Positions 35,292 to 43,598 of a DNA stretch of 64,000 bases are shown here, one piece after another. The position numbers and the translations under genes are program-made. The DNA is from SG-bin7 sp964498095. Its GTDB lineage: Bacteria; Bdellovibrionota; Bdellovibrionia; Bdellovibrionales; SG-bin7. The notes beneath the pieces are model-generated. The model worked only from the letters and a program-made list of their open reading frames with translations. It ran no database searches and had not been told where the DNA came from. The stretch is taken from positions 57,301 to 121,300 of the forward strand of contig CAZCFY010000013.1 in assembly GCA_964498095.1 (NCBI GenBank), in the 5' to 3' direction. How positions within the stretch are numbered: the stretch's first letter is position 1; every line of letters begins with the position of its first letter.

Positions 35292-35795
35292 TCATTTTTT
35301 CTCGTGCCAGCAGTAGCCAAAATAGGTTTGGGGTGTTTCGGTTTTTATAACATACATAAAATTAATATAAGCCCCGTCTTTACGAAAGCGCAGCTGGGAT
35401 GAATAGTTGCTACTTGCTTGCCAAACATAATCCCATACCAAGTCACTACCATCGGTTTGCAGAGTTGATTGTTCTAAGAACTCATCTTTATTTTCTACTA
35501 ATTGGACCAAACCGCGCTTCACTATTTTTTGACCGTCAGAGCCCGGGTAGCGCGGCCCGCGCCCTTTATACCCACCCAGTTTCATGTATTTTTCGTGTAC
35601 TTCCAATTTATAGTCAGCCCAATCATTGCTCTGATGATCGTAATAAACGCAAGTAATCCCGGCAAAATCATCAAGGGTCGCCGGTTCCGTAGAATTGATA
35701 TATTGTTGACTTAAGTCCTTGTGCAAATCGAGTTCCTGAGCGGTAACGAGAGAAATTGGTAAAACAACGCTCAACACAAATATTTTATTTATCAT
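35292..35795 (-). CDS. Secreted paralogue 2 of the YGYCW array
   Basis: A 167-aa protein from ATG 35795, chosen because GGTGGAAAT precedes it and a signal peptide (INKIFVLSVVLPISLVTAQ) begins there; the frame extends to 35834 but would overlap the upstream gene. Contains PATLDDFAGITCVYY, GGYKGRGPRYPGSDGQK, FRKDGAYINFMYV, YFGYCWHEKK. Confidence 0.68.
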   Translation of the reverse strand: MINKIFVLSVVLPISLVTAQELDLHKDLSQQYINSTEPATLDDFAGITCVYYDHQSNDWADYKLEVHEKYMKLGGYKGRGPRYPGSDGQKIVKRGLVQLVENKDEFLEQSTLQTDGSDLVWDYVWQASSNYSSQLRFRKDGAYINFMYVIKTETPQTYFGYCWHEKK

Positions 35796-35812
35796 ATTTC
35801 CACCAAACTTCA

Positions 35813-36328
35813 TTAGTTCTTCTCCCGCCAACAATAGCCGTAGGCGTCTTGGTTCTCTTTATAATTAAAGAAAATATAGGGGCCAGATTTGCGTAAAGTT
35901 GTCTTATGATCTGAATAGGCAAATGCGATTTCCCGATCTGTAACTGTCGTTTTTGAGTTGGCAGCAAGTTCTTCAAAGTAATTCCTACTTTTATTAGTGC
36001 CATTGGCGAAAACCATCCTCACATCTAAAGTTTCAACTGGAGGATTCTCCGGAAATAGCGGCCCCATTGGTTTATACCCGCGGGAATTTGTAATCGCGTG
36101 TTTAACCATAGTTATATTGGTCCAATTATTTGACCACCAAAGAGCACAGGTTAAAACAAAATCAGGTTTAATGGCATTTGGGAAATCATCTAAGGAAATT
36201 GGATCATTGGCACTTTCAAACTGGAATTTTAGGTAGCCGGGAATATCGGTGATATCGACTTTCGACTGCGCCAGTGCACTGGTCGAAAACACGAATGCAA
36301 ATGCTAAGGAAAAATAGCAAATCTTCAT
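35813..36328 (-). CDS. Secreted paralogue 1 of the YGYCW array
   Basis: A 171-aa protein, first in transcription order. Signal peptide MKICYFSLAFAFVFSTSALA, then ISLDDFPNAIKPDFVLTCALW, RGYKPMGPLFPENPP, LRKSGPYIFFNYK and YGYCWREKN. Two cysteines only, the minimal conserved pair of the family. Its 180-bp upstream region is the likely promoter for all six genes; no clear -35/-10 pair was found there. Confidence 0.68.
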   Translation of the reverse strand: MKICYFSLAFAFVFSTSALAQSKVDITDIPGYLKFQFESANDPISLDDFPNAIKPDFVLTCALWWSNNWTNITMVKHAITNSRGYKPMGPLFPENPPVETLDVRMVFANGTNKSRNYFEELAANSKTTVTDREIAFAYSDHKTTLRKSGPYIFFNYKENQDAYGYCWREKN

Positions 36329-36507
36329 ACATACTGCCTTTTGCTAAGAAAATTATAATAATATAGTCAGACCAATTTAATATAAATTCGCGAGAAACTC
36401 CACTCTGGCAAAAAGCGGTGAAATGTCTTCAGTCCTGTGACGAGAAGGGGCACTCGAATTGCACTCTCATCAAGGATGATGCGGAACTCTTTTAAAGGGA
36501 GACTGTC

Positions 36508-36921
36508 ATGAAAATTTTCGTAAATATTTTATTGTCAGGACTTTTTTTGTCATCCGCGCCGACCTCGGTGCTCGAACAGGTTTTTGTATCACCTTTTATT
36601 CGCTGTCATTCCTTAGATAATCCAAAGGTTAATAAAGTTGCTCTTTATGCTCACCCCGAAGGGGAAGCTGGTATCGTTGTATTAGATAGTGACTATCTTT
36701 TAGATGACCGCTTTAAGTCTACGAGTTGGGGTAAGAACCTTCCTTTAATTGAATCTAAAATTTTAGCTGAAGGCGAGGAAGGTATTCAGCTGGCTGAGTA
36801 TTCCTATGGGAATGAATGGAGTGTGGTAATTCACCACTACACGCCAAACGAATACCCGACGATTTTAAAATTGAAGCATAAGTCTATTCCGTTGGTTTGT
36901 AAGTTTTCAGGTAAAAATTAG
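36508..36921 (+). CDS. Secreted hypothetical protein
   Basis: A 137-aa protein with a signal peptide (MKIFVNILLSGLFLSSAP) preceded by AAGGGAGA. The mature domain looks beta-rich, with two cysteines (FIRCHSLD near the start, LVCKFSGKN at the end), a layout that resembles the neighbouring array in size and paired cysteines but without sequence match. No family recognised. Confidence 0.65.
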   Translation: MKIFVNILLSGLFLSSAPTSVLEQVFVSPFIRCHSLDNPKVNKVALYAHPEGEAGIVVLDSDYLLDDRFKSTSWGKNLPLIESKILAEGEEGIQLAEYSYGNEWSVVIHHYTPNEYPTILKLKHKSIPLVCKFSGKN

Positions 36922-37204
36922 TTAGGCGTCTAGGCCTCACCGACGCTGTGAAAAAATGGCCATATATAATTTTTGCTTGGAATTTTATTCATCAATGCAA
37001 CCTGTAACCCCTCAAAATTGTTACTCTTTCAGTGCCCTAGAGGGTCACCACTTATGCGTTTGTCGGCACTTTACTCGCAGTGTTGTGACGTAGAAGGTAT
37101 CAACTCTCGCTTAACCGAATTCAAAGTTGGCATAGTCATTGATGGTATCTTGGTCAGGGTAGAGTTTCCTTGGGGACACGATATTCAGAAAGAGATTAGA
37201 AATT

Positions 37205-37612
37205 GTGAAGATTTTTCATTACCCAGCCTTGCTGGGATTACTTCTAATTTTGAGTTTTCCAGCTCAATCTATGGCGGAGGTTCAATCCTTCCGTAACTGG
37301 AAAACACAAAAAGTAAAGGAAGCGGAAACGCAGGTGAAAAAGGCTAAGAGCACTCCGCACAAAGATAATCACGCCGAAGAACTTTACCGCGCTCTTTTAA
37401 GTTTAGAGATGAGTAAGGAGCTAACCGTAAATGATTACTTCGTAATATACCTAAGCAACCACAAGGGTGGAAAAAAGGCTTTTCAATCGGCAGTACAAAA
37501 ACTTTCGGGGGCTGAACTTGCTACCCTTCTATGGACCCTAAAACCCCATCCTGAGATCGTGGAAAATCAAACCAGCTCAGGAGCTAAAAATAATTCAACT
37601 TCAAGTAATTAA
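37205..37612 (+). CDS. Secreted helical hypothetical protein
   Basis: A 135-aa protein that starts at GTG 37205, after a weak AGAGA ribosome binding site. Signal peptide (MKIFHYPALLGLLLILSFPA), then a Lys-rich helical region (KEAETQVKKAKSTPHKD), a domain with KGGKKAFQSAVQKLSGAELA, and a Ser/Asn-rich tail. No cysteines in the mature part. Family unknown. An overlapping frame at 36973-37296 is considered spurious. Confidence 0.55.
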   Translation: MKIFHYPALLGLLLILSFPAQSMAEVQSFRNWKTQKVKEAETQVKKAKSTPHKDNHAEELYRALLSLEMSKELTVNDYFVIYLSNHKGGKKAFQSAVQKLSGAELATLLWTLKPHPEIVENQTSSGAKNNSTSSN

Positions 37613-37646
37613 CGCATTGCGCCCTAATTAAATTGAGGGGGTTTGC

Positions 37647-37676
37647 TTGACAAGTTTTTACCCACATTCATATTAG
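37647..37676 (+). promoter_or_regulatory. Sigma70-type promoter of groES-groEL
   Basis: TTGACA (37647-37652), an 18-base spacer, TATTAG (37671-37676), 66 bases before groES. The -35 is perfect. No CIRCE inverted repeat (TTAGCACTC-N9-GAGTGCTAA) is visible between it and the gene, so HrcA control is not supported. Confidence 0.65.
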
Positions 37677-37742
37677 CTACAAAGTTTTTAACTTTACGGA
37701 TTTTTTTACCAAAAAATTCATAGATCATTAGGAGGTCTAAAT

Positions 37743-38039
37743 ATGGCTAGCGTAAATGTTCGCCCTTTGCACGACCGCATTTTAGTGCGTCGTACAACAG
37801 AAGAAGATAAAACTGCAGGCGGAATTATTATCCCCGACACTGCGAAAGAAAAACCCCAAAAAGGCAAAGTCGTTGCCACAGGTAAAGGCCGTGTCACTGA
37901 AGACGGAAAAACTCTTCCTCTCGAAGTGAAATCTGGCGATACAGTTCTTTTCAGCAAATACTCTGGCACAGAATTAAAACTTGATGGCGTTGAGTATTTG
38001 ATGATTAGCGAAAATGACGTACTTGGAATTATTAACTAA
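37743..38039 (+). CDS. groES: Co-chaperonin GroES
   Basis: A 98-aa heptameric lid of the GroEL chamber. It starts NVRPLHDRILVRR, holds the mobile loop around EEDKTAGGIIIPDTAKEKP, and ends LKLDGVEYLMISENDVLGII. An AGGAGG ribosome binding site lies 6 bases before the ATG. Codon choice is visibly more uniform than in neighbours, as expected for strong expression. Forms an operon with groEL 18 bases downstream. Confidence 0.97.
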   Translation: MASVNVRPLHDRILVRRTTEEDKTAGGIIIPDTAKEKPQKGKVVATGKGRVTEDGKTLPLEVKSGDTVLFSKYSGTELKLDGVEYLMISENDVLGIIN

Positions 38040-38057
38040 TTAAGGTGAGGAAGAAAA

Positions 38058-39704
38058 ATGAGTAAAGAATTACGTTTTAGCGAAGAGGCACGCAGCCTCA
38101 TTTTAAAAGGTGTGAACACTCTTGCCAACGCGGTAAAAGTGACTCTTGGTCCTAAAGGCCGTAACGTTGTCATCGAAAAGTCTTTCGGCGCTCCGCTGAT
38201 TACTAAAGACGGTGTGACTGTTGCCAAAGAAATCGAATTGGAAAACAAATTCGAAAATATGGGCGCACAAATGGTTAAAGAAGTTGCTAGCAAAACAAAT
38301 GAAGATGCTGGTGACGGAACAACAACTGCGACCGTTCTAGCACAAGCGATTTTCCGTGAAGGATCAAAAATCGTAACTGCTGGTCACAATCCTATGTCAA
38401 TCAAACGCGGTATCGATAAAGCCGTAAAAACTGTGGTTGACGAGCTTGGCAAAATGCAAAAGCCCGTTAAAAACAAAAAAGAAATCGCGCAAGTTGGAAC
38501 AATTTCCGCCAACAACGACACTGAAATCGGAGAAATGATTTCTGAAGCGATGGAAAAAGTAGGCCGTGAAGGCGTTATCACTGTGGAAGAAAGCAAAACT
38601 GCCCAAACAGAACTTGCTGTCGTGGAAGGTATGCAATTTGACCGCGGTTATACTTCTCCTTATTTCATTACTAACTCAGAGAGAATGGAAGCCGTTCTTG
38701 AAAACGCGAAAATTTTAATTTGTGACAAAAAGATTTCTAGCATGAAAGATATGTTAGGAATTCTTGAGTCAGTAGCTAAAGGTGGAACTCCACTTCTAAT
38801 TATTGCTGAAGACGTTGACGGCGAAGCGCTTGCAACACTTGTTGTAAATAAACTTCGTGGCACACTTCACGTTTGCGCGGTTAAAGCGCCTGGCTTCGGT
38901 GATCGCCGTAAAGCGATGCTTGAAGACATTGCGACTCTTACTGGCGGAACAGTTGTTTCTGAAGAAATGGGACGCAAACTTGAGCAAGCAACACTTGATG
39001 ATCTTGGTGATGCAAAACGTATCGTTATCGACAAAGACAACACAACCATCATCGATGGCGCTGGTAAAAAATCGGAAATCGAAGCGCGTGTTGGTCAAAT
39101 TCGTAACGAAATCGACAACACAACTTCTGATTACGACAAAGAAAAACTTAAAGAGCGCTTAGCAAAACTTGCTGGCGGTGTTGCCGTAATCCACGTAGGT
39201 GCACCAAGTGAAGTTGAGATGAAAGAGAAAAAAGCCCGTGTTGAAGATGCTCTAAACGCAACTCGCGCTGCGGTTGAAGAAGGTATCGTAACTGGTGGCG
39301 GAACTGCTCTTCTTCGCGCTTCTCAAAAACTAGATCTTAAAAAATACACTGACGAAGAAAAATGGGGCGCAAGCATCATTAAACGTGCGTGCGAAGAACC
39401 TATTCGTCAAATCGCTGGCAATGCCGGTCTTGATGGCGCTATCGTTATCGACCGTGTATTAAACAGCAAAGAAGAAGGCTGGGGATTCAATGCCCACACT
39501 GAAGAGTACACAGACCTTATGAAAGCTGGCGTTATCGATCCAGTTAAGGTTGTGCGTTGTGCTCTTGAGAACGCATCTTCTGTTTCATCGTTGATGTTAA
39601 CTACTGAAACGATGATTGCTGAAGCTCCGAAAAAAGATGAGCCAGCAGGCGCCGGTGGTCACCCAGGAATGGGCGGCATGGGCGGCGGAATGGGAATGAT
39701 GTAA
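38058..39704 (+). CDS. groEL: Chaperonin GroEL
   Basis: The 548-aa ATP-driven folding chamber. It shows VTLGPKGRNVVIEKSFG, the ATPase motif DAGDGTTTATVLA with catalytic Asp, the apical domain (EGMQFDRGYTSPYFITN), and the C-terminal Gly/Met repeat (GMGGMGGGMGMM). The ribosome binding site is AAGGTGAGGA. Ends before a strong terminator. Single copy in the window. Confidence 0.98.
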   Translation: MSKELRFSEEARSLILKGVNTLANAVKVTLGPKGRNVVIEKSFGAPLITKDGVTVAKEIELENKFENMGAQMVKEVASKTNEDAGDGTTTATVLAQAIFREGSKIVTAGHNPMSIKRGIDKAVKTVVDELGKMQKPVKNKKEIAQVGTISANNDTEIGEMISEAMEKVGREGVITVEESKTAQTELAVVEGMQFDRGYTSPYFITNSERMEAVLENAKILICDKKISSMKDMLGILESVAKGGTPLLIIAEDVDGEALATLVVNKLRGTLHVCAVKAPGFGDRRKAMLEDIATLTGGTVVSEEMGRKLEQATLDDLGDAKRIVIDKDNTTIIDGAGKKSEIEARVGQIRNEIDNTTSDYDKEKLKERLAKLAGGVAVIHVGAPSEVEMKEKKARVEDALNATRAAVEEGIVTGGGTALLRASQKLDLKKYTDEEKWGASIIKRACEEPIRQIAGNAGLDGAIVIDRVLNSKEEGWGFNAHTEEYTDLMKAGVIDPVKVVRCALENASSVSSLMLTTETMIAEAPKKDEPAGAGGHPGMGGMGGGMGMM

Positions 39705-39750
39705 CCCAAAGCCGAATCCAGAATACGGTTAACTGTATTCAGAATTCAGA

Positions 39751-39780
39751 AAAAGGAGCGCTTGACGCTCCTTTTTTTTT
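39751..39780 (+). terminator. Rho-independent terminator of groESL
   Basis: AAAAGGAGCG (39751-39760), loop CTTGA, CGCTCCTTTT (39766-39775), then a T-run to 39780. A further near-perfect 20-bp palindrome (GAATAC...GTATTC) lies just upstream at 39721-39740. Confidence 0.9.
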
Positions 39781-39796
39781 AGCTAATCTCAGGGTT

Positions 39797-40183
39797 ATGG
39801 AAGCACTAAGAAGAAATATTGGGTTACTTGTTTTAAGAGTTGGCTTCGGCGGCACGATGATGGTCGCTCACGGATGGGGAAAGCTCACGCGCTTTAATGA
39901 ACTGTCAGCGCAGTTTCCGGATCCGTTGGGAGTTGGTCCAGTATTTTCCTTGGGACTCTGTATATTTGCTGAGTTTTTCTGCGCGGGCCTCATTACCTTC
40001 GGTTTCTTTACGCGATTCGCGGTAATTCCCTTGATCATAAATATGGGGGTCGCGGCTTTGGTTATTCATGGCGCCGATCCATTCCAAAAGAAGGAAATGG
40101 CATTACTCTACCTGGCCGCATTTGTGGCTATTGGCCTTTTGGGTCCCGGAAAATATTCCCTCGGAAAAAGCGATAAAGTTTAA
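39797..40183 (+). CDS. DoxX-family membrane protein
   Basis: A 128-aa inner-membrane protein with four predicted helices. N-terminal LLVLRVGFGGTMMVAHGWGKL and the middle CIFAEFFCAGLITFGFFTRFA are typical of the DoxX/DoxD family, whose members are linked to thiosulfate or redox metabolism or are of unknown role. It starts 93 bases after groEL, beyond the terminator, so it is probably separately transcribed. Confidence 0.85.
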   Translation: MEALRRNIGLLVLRVGFGGTMMVAHGWGKLTRFNELSAQFPDPLGVGPVFSLGLCIFAEFFCAGLITFGFFTRFAVIPLIINMGVAALVIHGADPFQKKEMALLYLAAFVAIGLLGPGKYSLGKSDKV

Positions 40184-40284
40184 ATTTTTTCAGCTTTATA
40201 AGACAGTGAGTTTATAGCCTCATAGTGATCAGAAACCATTAGGTTTTGGTTGTTTCATTAATTCTTCCGTGAGACCATTTGCCT

Positions 40285-41358
40285 ATGAAATTGAGTATAA
40301 TACTAATCGGTTTGATATATTTAGTCGTCAATGCACAGTTACCCCTGAGCTCGGCTGATTATTTAAGTCAGACCATTGAATTAAATAAAAAGGCTAAAAA
40401 AGACGATCCTGCATCGGTACTTAAGCTTTATGAAGCGGAAAAGGATTTAGTGCCTTTTTTGAGTCAGGAATTCGGGCGATTCCTCCTTGAAAGTGAATGC
40501 TCCCGCGGCTATAGTATAAGCGATTGGAAGAAAGTCCTAGTTAACTGCAAAAAAGATTGGGAAAAAAAATATCTTTCGCTCTCCTATTTACTAGATAATT
40601 CCCAATTCTTCGATTGTGAACGTGCACATGACGGACAACCGAGTCAGTGTCTTACAAATGACGGCCGACTCAAAAGTATTGCTGATAGCTCCGCCGGTGC
40701 TAAAGTCCTATTGGAGGAAAAAAAAGAACATCTCTTTAAAAGTCTGGAGTATTTTTACATTGATGATTTTCCAGGATTCGAATATGGAGATGGTCCCGCC
40801 GGCACCCCCGAAGAAGCTTTTATGTCTTTCTGTGAAATTGTAAAGATCCCACAATTGGCCACCACCTTAAAGTCAGGAGAATTAAAGAGTATTGTAAAAA
40901 AATTAAAGTCGCTTCTTTCGGGCCATGAAACGGGTATTTTGAGCGAAATTGATAATATATATATCCAGTATGAGGATCGATTCACTCAGAAGGAAAAAAA
41001 GGAAAGAAAAGAATTAGATCAAAAAAACAAACAACGAGTTAAAAAGGTGATGGGTTGGCTTTACAAAAAACTGGATCACGAAATTGAATTTTTTGGCAGC
41101 GAAAAAAGCATTTGTGTTAAGGGCAGGTCTGCAGTTCAAGGTTATTTGAATTTGACCGTTAAGGGTAACCCAAAGTATGTATCGATTGATAATAAAGTGA
41201 TTCCCTATACGTCCCCAATAAAAAAATATTCAATACCCGCATATACCGATATTTCAGTTTATGTCATAGCTCCCGCTGATGGAGCTTATTCTAGTGTTGA
41301 AGTTATAATTAATCCAAACGAAGAGGCGACGGTGGAGCTAGTGCGAACTAAGCCGTAG
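40285..41358 (+). CDS. Secreted protein with C-terminal PEGA-like domain
   Basis: A 357-aa protein with a signal peptide (MKLSIILIGLIYLVVNAQ). The bulk (residues about 30-270) is charged and helical with scattered cysteines. The last 70 residues read YLNLTVKGNPKYVSIDNKVI ... APADGAYSSVEVIINPNEE, a small beta-sandwich of PEGA type, often found at surfaces. ATG 40285 is chosen because the signal peptide starts there. No strong ribosome binding site. The role is unknown. Confidence 0.62.
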   Translation: MKLSIILIGLIYLVVNAQLPLSSADYLSQTIELNKKAKKDDPASVLKLYEAEKDLVPFLSQEFGRFLLESECSRGYSISDWKKVLVNCKKDWEKKYLSLSYLLDNSQFFDCERAHDGQPSQCLTNDGRLKSIADSSAGAKVLLEEKKEHLFKSLEYFYIDDFPGFEYGDGPAGTPEEAFMSFCEIVKIPQLATTLKSGELKSIVKKLKSLLSGHETGILSEIDNIYIQYEDRFTQKEKKERKELDQKNKQRVKKVMGWLYKKLDHEIEFFGSEKSICVKGRSAVQGYLNLTVKGNPKYVSIDNKVIPYTSPIKKYSIPAYTDISVYVIAPADGAYSSVEVIINPNEEATVELVRTKP

Positions 41359-41508
41359 TTCTTTGTCTATACGATATCGACAAGGACCGTAGAACTAAAA
41401 TTATTCACCCGCGCATGACCAATCTCACTTGTCTCTCGGTCAATCAAATTCTTAAAACATTCTGACTATATGGTCTTGGGGTTCGCAAGATCGGACTCTA
41501 TCCCGTCG

Positions 41509-41528
41509 CACTTCCGGCGCCGGAAGTG
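41509..41528. repeat. Perfect 20-bp palindrome
   Basis: CACTTCCGGCGCCGGAAGTG equals its own reverse complement. Related imperfect copies are ACTCC...GGAGT near 41589, ACTTCCAC-G-GTGGAAGT at 41617-41633, and ACTTCCGCG... near 41702. Two of the copies are followed by GAAT. Confidence 0.75.
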
Positions 41529-41616
41529 AATTGTAAAAGGGATCTCGTTTTTTTTGAACATGGCCCGGGGCCAGGTTTAAAAAATGCTACTCCCGCGCCG
41601 GAGTTTGCCGACCTCA

Positions 41617-41633
41617 ACTTCCACGGTGGAAGT
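41617..41633. repeat. Palindrome related to the one at 41509
   Basis: ACTTCCAC (41617-41624), one central base, GTGGAAGT (41626-41633), then GAATAT. It shares the outer ACTTCC/GGAAGT and the trailing GAAT with the copy at 41509. Confidence 0.7.
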
Positions 41634-41769
41634 GAATATCCTCGTCCTTCTGGCGGCGGCTAAATCACAAGTCCCAAAGTTCAAATATCAGTTGCCTTTG
41701 TGACTTCCGCGTCGGTAGGAGTTACTGGAGTCGTCTCGATGCCAGCAGAAAAGATCTGACGTGATTTTG

Positions 41770-41901
41770 TTTGCCGCAAATATTTTTCGCTAAGAGCGTG
41801 CCTTTGCGAGGGTAGCCTTTAGGCCGTGCGCGAGGAGGCGCGCGCCGAGCAACAAAGGCAAGGAGCCTGAGCCGCGATTAGCGAGAAATAATTGCGTCAA
41901 A
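41770..41901. repeat. 132-bp inverted-repeat element (MITE-like or structured RNA)
   Basis: Arms of 24 bases at 41770-41793 and 41878-41901 are inverted copies with 21 of 24 matches (ends TTTG-x-CGCAA and TCGCTAA). Inside, GCCTTTG near 41800 pairs with CAAAGGC near 41853, and the centre is GC-rich and self-complementary (GCGCGAGGAGGCGCGC). The nested pairing would fold most of the element into one long rod. No ORF within. Either a small nonautonomous element or a structured RNA. Confidence 0.65.
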
Positions 41902-41940
41902 CTGAATCCCACCAAACGCATTGATTATTAGGATTAGAAA

Positions 41941-43539
41941 CTAAAACTGATATCTAAATCCGAAGTTATAAAAAGTATTTTTGTAACTGGTGTCTGTGAC
42001 TGAGTCCGCGCCTCTGGTGTCGCTGGGAGCATCAAATTGCGTTTTATAAAGTGAGATATTTACTCCGCCGTCGATGTAGAGATGCGTAGTGACCATCTTA
42101 GAAATAAAGAAATTGTATTCGTTAATTGTATTATGATCAGCACTTCCCATCGCTACCGGGCGCTGGGAAATAATGGGATTAAAGAAAATATTCATGTCCA
42201 TGCCAGCATACCACACGCGGTCTTTGGTTAACGGAAATTGCCCTTTTATTCCTACCAGAGGGCCAGAATAGCTTATCGAAGAAAATCCGCGCGGGCTTGT
42301 ATCGTCAACGCCAAACGAATAGTTGGCGAAGCCACCGCGTAACTCAATTTTTGAACTAAAAAAATCCTCTTCAAGCAGAAAATTATAGCCGAAAATAAGC
42401 GAATATGTTTGTAAGGAAACCGAGAGCTTAGACGGCGAAGATCCCGCTAATGGATTGCTGGCCGAGAAAACACTTTGTTTAATTTCAGCACGCGTAAGCC
42501 ACTCATTATTTAACCAGAGTTCGCCCATAATTCCGATTCCGGCAAACATATTTGTACTGAGCTCGAGCTCGCCTGATGGCGGATTAATCTTGGCGGAAAA
42601 AGTTCCTATTCCAACGTTAAAACCCACCTGGCCATACTCAGGGGGCTTTCGCGGCGCCCATGCCTCGGGATTACCGCCAAAGGCGATCAAAGCGTCGGGC
42701 CTCTCTTCAAGTAGCTCTTGTTCGCTGGCGTCACTTCCCAGGGCATCAACATTGGAGTAGGTAACCGATTTAAGCGTACCGATTTTGGCATCCTTTTCGA
42801 CTACGCCTTTTTCCTTTTCAGATACAATGCCGCCAAAAGAAATCGTGTCATCCACTTTATAAATTTTAACTTTGCCGATGATTTCCTTTTCGGCGCTAAT
42901 TAAAAAGTTAAATTTTGGATGACGATTGACTTTAATAATCTGAATTACGGTGAGGACTTGATCCTTTTTCAAGCCGTCACGCTTTCCTAGATTGACGGTC
43001 ACCTTCAAATCCTTACGGCTGAGAATTCTTCCCTCATAAGGTAAACGCGAAAATACTTTTCCTAATAAAGTTGCGGCTTGATCTATAACCGCCTGACTTT
43101 CAAACCGCGTGAATTCCTTAACTGACTCCTGCAGCATGAGCTTGCCGTCTTTACTGTTAAACATGCTAATCGTAAGACTTATACCTTTAGGGCCTTTGGT
43201 AACCCGGCAGGTGACATAAGCGTCGACATTTAGATTAGCACCTAATCTCTTGGCATTTTCGGGATCACCTTCGAGTTCCCGTTCCGTAGGTATATTGCCA
43301 ACAACATTGTTTTCGACATAGCCCCAGCGGTGATTTTCGCTAAGGAGTTCACGCAATTTTTTTTCCACCGCAGCCGAATATATTCCGCCAACATTGTCGA
43401 TCACCGGCAATAGAGTGACATGAGAAATTGTTAAAAGCGTATCGATATCGCTCTTGTATTGTACACCGCTGGCCACGACCTGCGACCAGCTGGTTGTATA
43501 AATAAAGAGTGAAAATAAGGTGATATAAACCTTGTTCAT
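41941..43539 (-). CDS. Large envelope protein: TolB-like/SH3-like N part and C-terminal barrel
   Basis: A 532-aa protein with signal peptide (NKVYITLFSLFIYTTSWSQ). Residues about 25-180 look like the TolB-N/FlgT-type domain (LLPVIDNVGGIYSAAVEKKLRE, GANLNVDAYVTCRVTKG). About 180-260 is a small beta domain (DGLKKDQVLTVIQIIKVNRH). The last 230 residues alternate strands and end in FGFRYQF, a barrel signature. ATG 43539 follows AAAGGAG. A periplasmic sensor domain joined to an outer-membrane barrel is inferred; no family is firmly recognised. Confidence 0.65.
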   Translation of the reverse strand: MNKVYITLFSLFIYTTSWSQVVASGVQYKSDIDTLLTISHVTLLPVIDNVGGIYSAAVEKKLRELLSENHRWGYVENNVVGNIPTERELEGDPENAKRLGANLNVDAYVTCRVTKGPKGISLTISMFNSKDGKLMLQESVKEFTRFESQAVIDQAATLLGKVFSRLPYEGRILSRKDLKVTVNLGKRDGLKKDQVLTVIQIIKVNRHPKFNFLISAEKEIIGKVKIYKVDDTISFGGIVSEKEKGVVEKDAKIGTLKSVTYSNVDALGSDASEQELLEERPDALIAFGGNPEAWAPRKPPEYGQVGFNVGIGTFSAKINPPSGELELSTNMFAGIGIMGELWLNNEWLTRAEIKQSVFSASNPLAGSSPSKLSVSLQTYSLIFGYNFLLEEDFFSSKIELRGGFANYSFGVDDTSPRGFSSISYSGPLVGIKGQFPLTKDRVWYAGMDMNIFFNPIISQRPVAMGSADHNTINEYNFFISKMVTTHLYIDGGVNISLYKTQFDAPSDTRGADSVTDTSYKNTFYNFGFRYQF

Positions 43540-43598
43540 GTCTCCTTTTATTGTGCATTCACGTAAAGTAAAAACCAAGGATTTCCGAAAACTAACTG

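Larger units (their letters stand above)
41359..41940. other. 582-bp noncoding region rich in palindromes
   Basis: No credible ORF is seen on either strand. It contains a hairpin just after the upstream gene (AGTTCT...TTGTC...GACAA...AGAACT), four related short palindromes between about 41509 and 41722, and the inverted-repeat element at 41770-41901. Base composition is more GC-rich in the element than around it. Confidence 0.7.

Noticed and set aside
36973..37296. 107-aa open frame on the plus strand
   Set aside because: It overlaps the start of a better-supported secreted protein gene in another frame, has no ribosome binding site, and its composition is not protein-like toward the end.
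37613..37742. CIRCE/HrcA operator before groES
   Set aside because: No TTAGCACTC-N9-GAGTGCTAA-like inverted repeat was found; only a sigma70-type promoter is supported.
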